Shown one piece after another: positions 61,986 through 64,000 of a DNA stretch of 64,000 nt. The notes beneath the pieces were generated by a model. That model had not been told where the DNA came from and searched no databases. It saw only the letters and a program-made list of their open reading frames with translations. The position numbers were made by a program, and so were the translations under genes. Every line of letters starts with the position of its first letter. Within the stretch, counting starts at the first letter, position 1. Source of the DNA: Cladorhizidae sp. MBARI D1340-BT2 (Eukaryota; Porifera; Demospongiae; Poecilosclerida; Cladorhizidae); contig JAQNBH010000002.1 of NCBI GenBank assembly GCA_028752905.1, forward strand, positions 36,424,075 through 36,488,074, in the 5' to 3' direction.

Positions 61986-62900
61986 ATAATCACCACCCCC
62001 CCCCCCCCCCCCCCAACTTCTGCCACTTAATTAAATCTGGCTATAATTATACTTGATTTTGACTTAGACCATCAATACTAAAATCATGATCGGACTCTCT
62101 TCAAACACGTTTGCCCAGCAGGTTAGAGAGTTTCTCTAGTGAGACTTACCACTTTACAGTGCACATGAATTACAGATGAGGTAATGAGGATGTAGATGGT
62201 CTACTACCCGTAGCCATTGAAATTACAATGGGAGGGAAGATTAGAACAACTTACACATGGTGGAAAGTGCGCGAGTTATTGGAATCCAACTTTGCTGATT
62301 ATGAATATATTTAAATTTAGACAGAGTTCCATAGGCAGTTAAAGAAATGCCGATTTTTGATCGTGGTGATGGAGTGCGGAAACTTTATGTGACCTCACGT
62401 TCTATATACATGTAGTTGCTCGATGATAAGTAATTGAGGATTTACAAGACGTCATCCACCCCGCCAGGGTAGTCAATATAGAGAGCGCTTGTGACTGCAA
62501 CATAACAGCGCCTACCATGTGTAAGCCGTACCGTACCGTACCTGGAGAATAAAGTTTCAACTTATTAATACGCGCGGGACTTGAGGGTTCAAGTCAGACG
62601 AGAGACTATTCCTACGCAGATGTGGACATCGTGGGTGGTCTCCTCTTCCATTACTTCTTCCTAAAAGATCATCTACTTCATTTACGACATTTTGGATCTA
62701 GTGATCTTATAAGGTTTAGACACCCAACTTTGTACAATGTATAACTAACTTAGGCATGCTTATATATATAATTATAATGCCAATGAAAGTAACAGATAGA
62801 GCAGGTTGATATAAATGGATGACCATGAGGAAGAAATGAGCAGGCAAACAGCCTGTTCTTTAGATGTCTGATTTGCTCTGAATAGTGACCTAAAGTGGTA
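61986..62900. other. Intergenic with a poly-C run; 3' UTR region of the minus-strand gene
   Basis: Poly-C about 61997-62014 and GTACCGTACCGTACC at about 62528. The right part lies downstream of the stop codon at 62902. Confidence 0.4.
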
Positions 62901-62901
62901 G

Positions 62902-63018
62902 TCAGGCTGGCATGCCACTATCCAGGGTCTTCATAAGTCGATACAGAGAAGTCGCTTCCTTGATCCTGCTATACTCCAAGCAGAAGGCTTGGATCTCCAT
63001 GTACTCATCCTTCAGCGT
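62902..63018 (-). CDS. Terminal coding exon of an unidentified gene
   Basis: 39 codons after acceptor AATTAG: TLKDEYMEIQAFCLEYSRIK, EATSLYRLMKTLDSGMPA, stop TGA. Helical, charged and compositionally host-like. The rest of the gene must lie to the right (beyond 63018 or outside the window). I do not recognise the protein. Confidence 0.55.
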   Translation of the reverse strand, partial: TLKDEYMEIQAFCLEYSRIKEATSLYRLMKTLDSGMPA

Positions 63019-63044
63019 CTAATTATAACGACAATAACAACAAC

Positions 63045-63215
63045 AACAACAACTTGAACAATTTAAGCACTGTATTCAACACCCCTTATCATAACTTTCT
63101 TTTAACCACTTAACTATAATCAACTTAATATATCCCTCATGTATTTGTTTACTTATTTATACTCTTCATATTAGCCTCCTGGCTATCGAGTTTGATCTTC
63201 TTCCATTAAAATAAA
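63045..63215 (+). repeat. LINE 3' tail, second copy
   Basis: Close match to 3354-3500: TTTAAGCACTGTATTCAACA, ACTATAATCAACTTAATATA and TCTTCATATTAGCCTCCTGG. Ends in an AAAATAAAATAATAA tail. It lies in an intron of the minus-strand gene. Confidence 0.8.
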
Positions 63216-63540
63216 ATAATAATAAATTAATTAAATGTAAAAATTAAAAATTAAAATAAATAGAAAAACAAACAAAAACACGCCCGCGCAGAAGTTGTTG
63301 GTGTTAATAAGTAGTGACACAAGTAAGGACATTGTTAGCTGAATCCCTACACACCATTTATAATAACTATACAAACAAGTTAATTTCAGTTATTTAGTGC
63401 TGCCTGCTGTTGGGGACAAGCTCTGGTCTCGCTGTTGTTGGCATAAGGATCAAGAAAGCTGTACAGTCTTGCAGTGACCCTGTAACATCCAGATAACCTA
63501 CAACCAGCTTCGGAGCAAAGCATTAAAGTGCTACCTTCTT
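63216..63540. other. Unique sequence, no firm exon
   Basis: The minus strand at about 63390-63505 is open after TTGTAG, but no frame is convincing. Confidence 0.35.
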
Positions 63541-63544
63541 TATT

Positions 63545-63660
63545 GCTTATTAATTATTATTATTATTTTTATTATTATTTATTTTAACTTACATATTATT
63601 TTAACTCTATTATTATTTTAACTCTATCTATAATATTATTATTATTATTATTATTATTAT
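63545..63660. repeat. ATT microsatellite
   Basis: TTATTATTATTATTA runs broken by ATTTTAACTCTA. Confidence 0.93.
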
Positions 63661-63834
63661 ATCATCAACATGAAATTGTGAGATATTGAAAAAGTGCAAG
63701 ATCTCACGAAAATCAATGAACTTATAAGTCTGCAATGCTGGCCACCATTAATCAGTCTTACTTACTTGAGCACTGAATATCTTGTTCCTAATGAGGGACT
63801 GCAAGAAGACACACACCTACAGCAAACAAACAAA

Positions 63835-64000
63835 ATAGATGCACATGTTCATAGAGACACAAGTGGCTTCTTTATCTCTAAATAGATATACATGTTCATA
63901 GAGACACATGTGGCTTAATAATGCTTCTTTATATCTAAATAGATATATATATATTCATAGAGACACAAGTCTAGAGGCAGAGCTTATTTATCTCTAAATA
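63835..64000. repeat. Tandem repeat of about 55-65 bp running off the window
   Basis: TTCATAGAGACACA and TTATCTCTAAATAGATATA recur three times; the array continues past base 64000. Confidence 0.85.

Overview
This is an AT-rich, repeat-dense window from an animal nuclear genome, most likely an early-branching marine invertebrate such as a sponge. The taxon is an inference from the transposon mix and gene style; no rRNA or mitochondrial marker is present. Genes have spliceosomal introns with GT/AG borders, and there is no bacterial-type gene organisation. More than half of the window is satellite, minisatellite or transposon DNA.

Host genes. (1) A CZIB / C1orf123 homologue (CXXC-motif zinc-binding protein, UPF0587) lies on the minus strand. 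It was reassembled here from seven coding exons between about 33,993 (candidate start codon) and 2,461; its last exon falls outside the left edge. Its introns hold a 65-bp satellite, a 13.4-kb 68-bp satellite, two hAT elements, a hAT-type MITE and several minisatellites. A gene whose protein is normally about 160 residues is therefore spread over more than 31 kb. (2) An intact single-ORF TMEM45-family (DUF716) membrane protein gene lies on the plus strand at 50,438-51,397. (3) A minus-strand terminal exon of an unidentified gene lies at 62,902-63,018.

Mobile elements. A 9.7-kb Mutator-like element (34,226-43,943) has ~100-bp terminal inverted repeats. It carries a multi-exon gene combining C2H2 fingers, a DDE transposase, a SWIM-like finger, a CXXC CpG-binding finger and an OTU protease-like domain. 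A Tc1-like element with TA duplications has inserted into one of its coding exons. A young Ty3/gypsy element of CsRn1 type (51,907-56,344) is complete, with LTRs differing at one base, an intact gag and pol, and a candidate -1 frameshift site. Three hAT-type elements all have 5-bp target duplications. There are also non-LTR retrotransposon fragments and a Penelope-like GIY-YIG fragment.

A dispersed, Penelope-associated repeat carries a hammerhead-ribozyme-like core (CTGATGA, stem, GAAAC-GTC) at several places. The gypsy element has inserted directly beside one of these copies.

Layout: 0.2-2.0 kb 65-bp satellite; 2.4-34.0 kb the CZIB gene with its swollen introns; 34.2-43.9 kb Mutator-like element; 44.5-50.1 kb retrotransposon fragments and low-complexity DNA; 50.4-51.4 kb TMEM45; 51.9-56.3 kb gypsy; 56.3-64 kb mostly non-coding DNA, a 49-bp minisatellite, a decayed LINE and the unidentified terminal exon.
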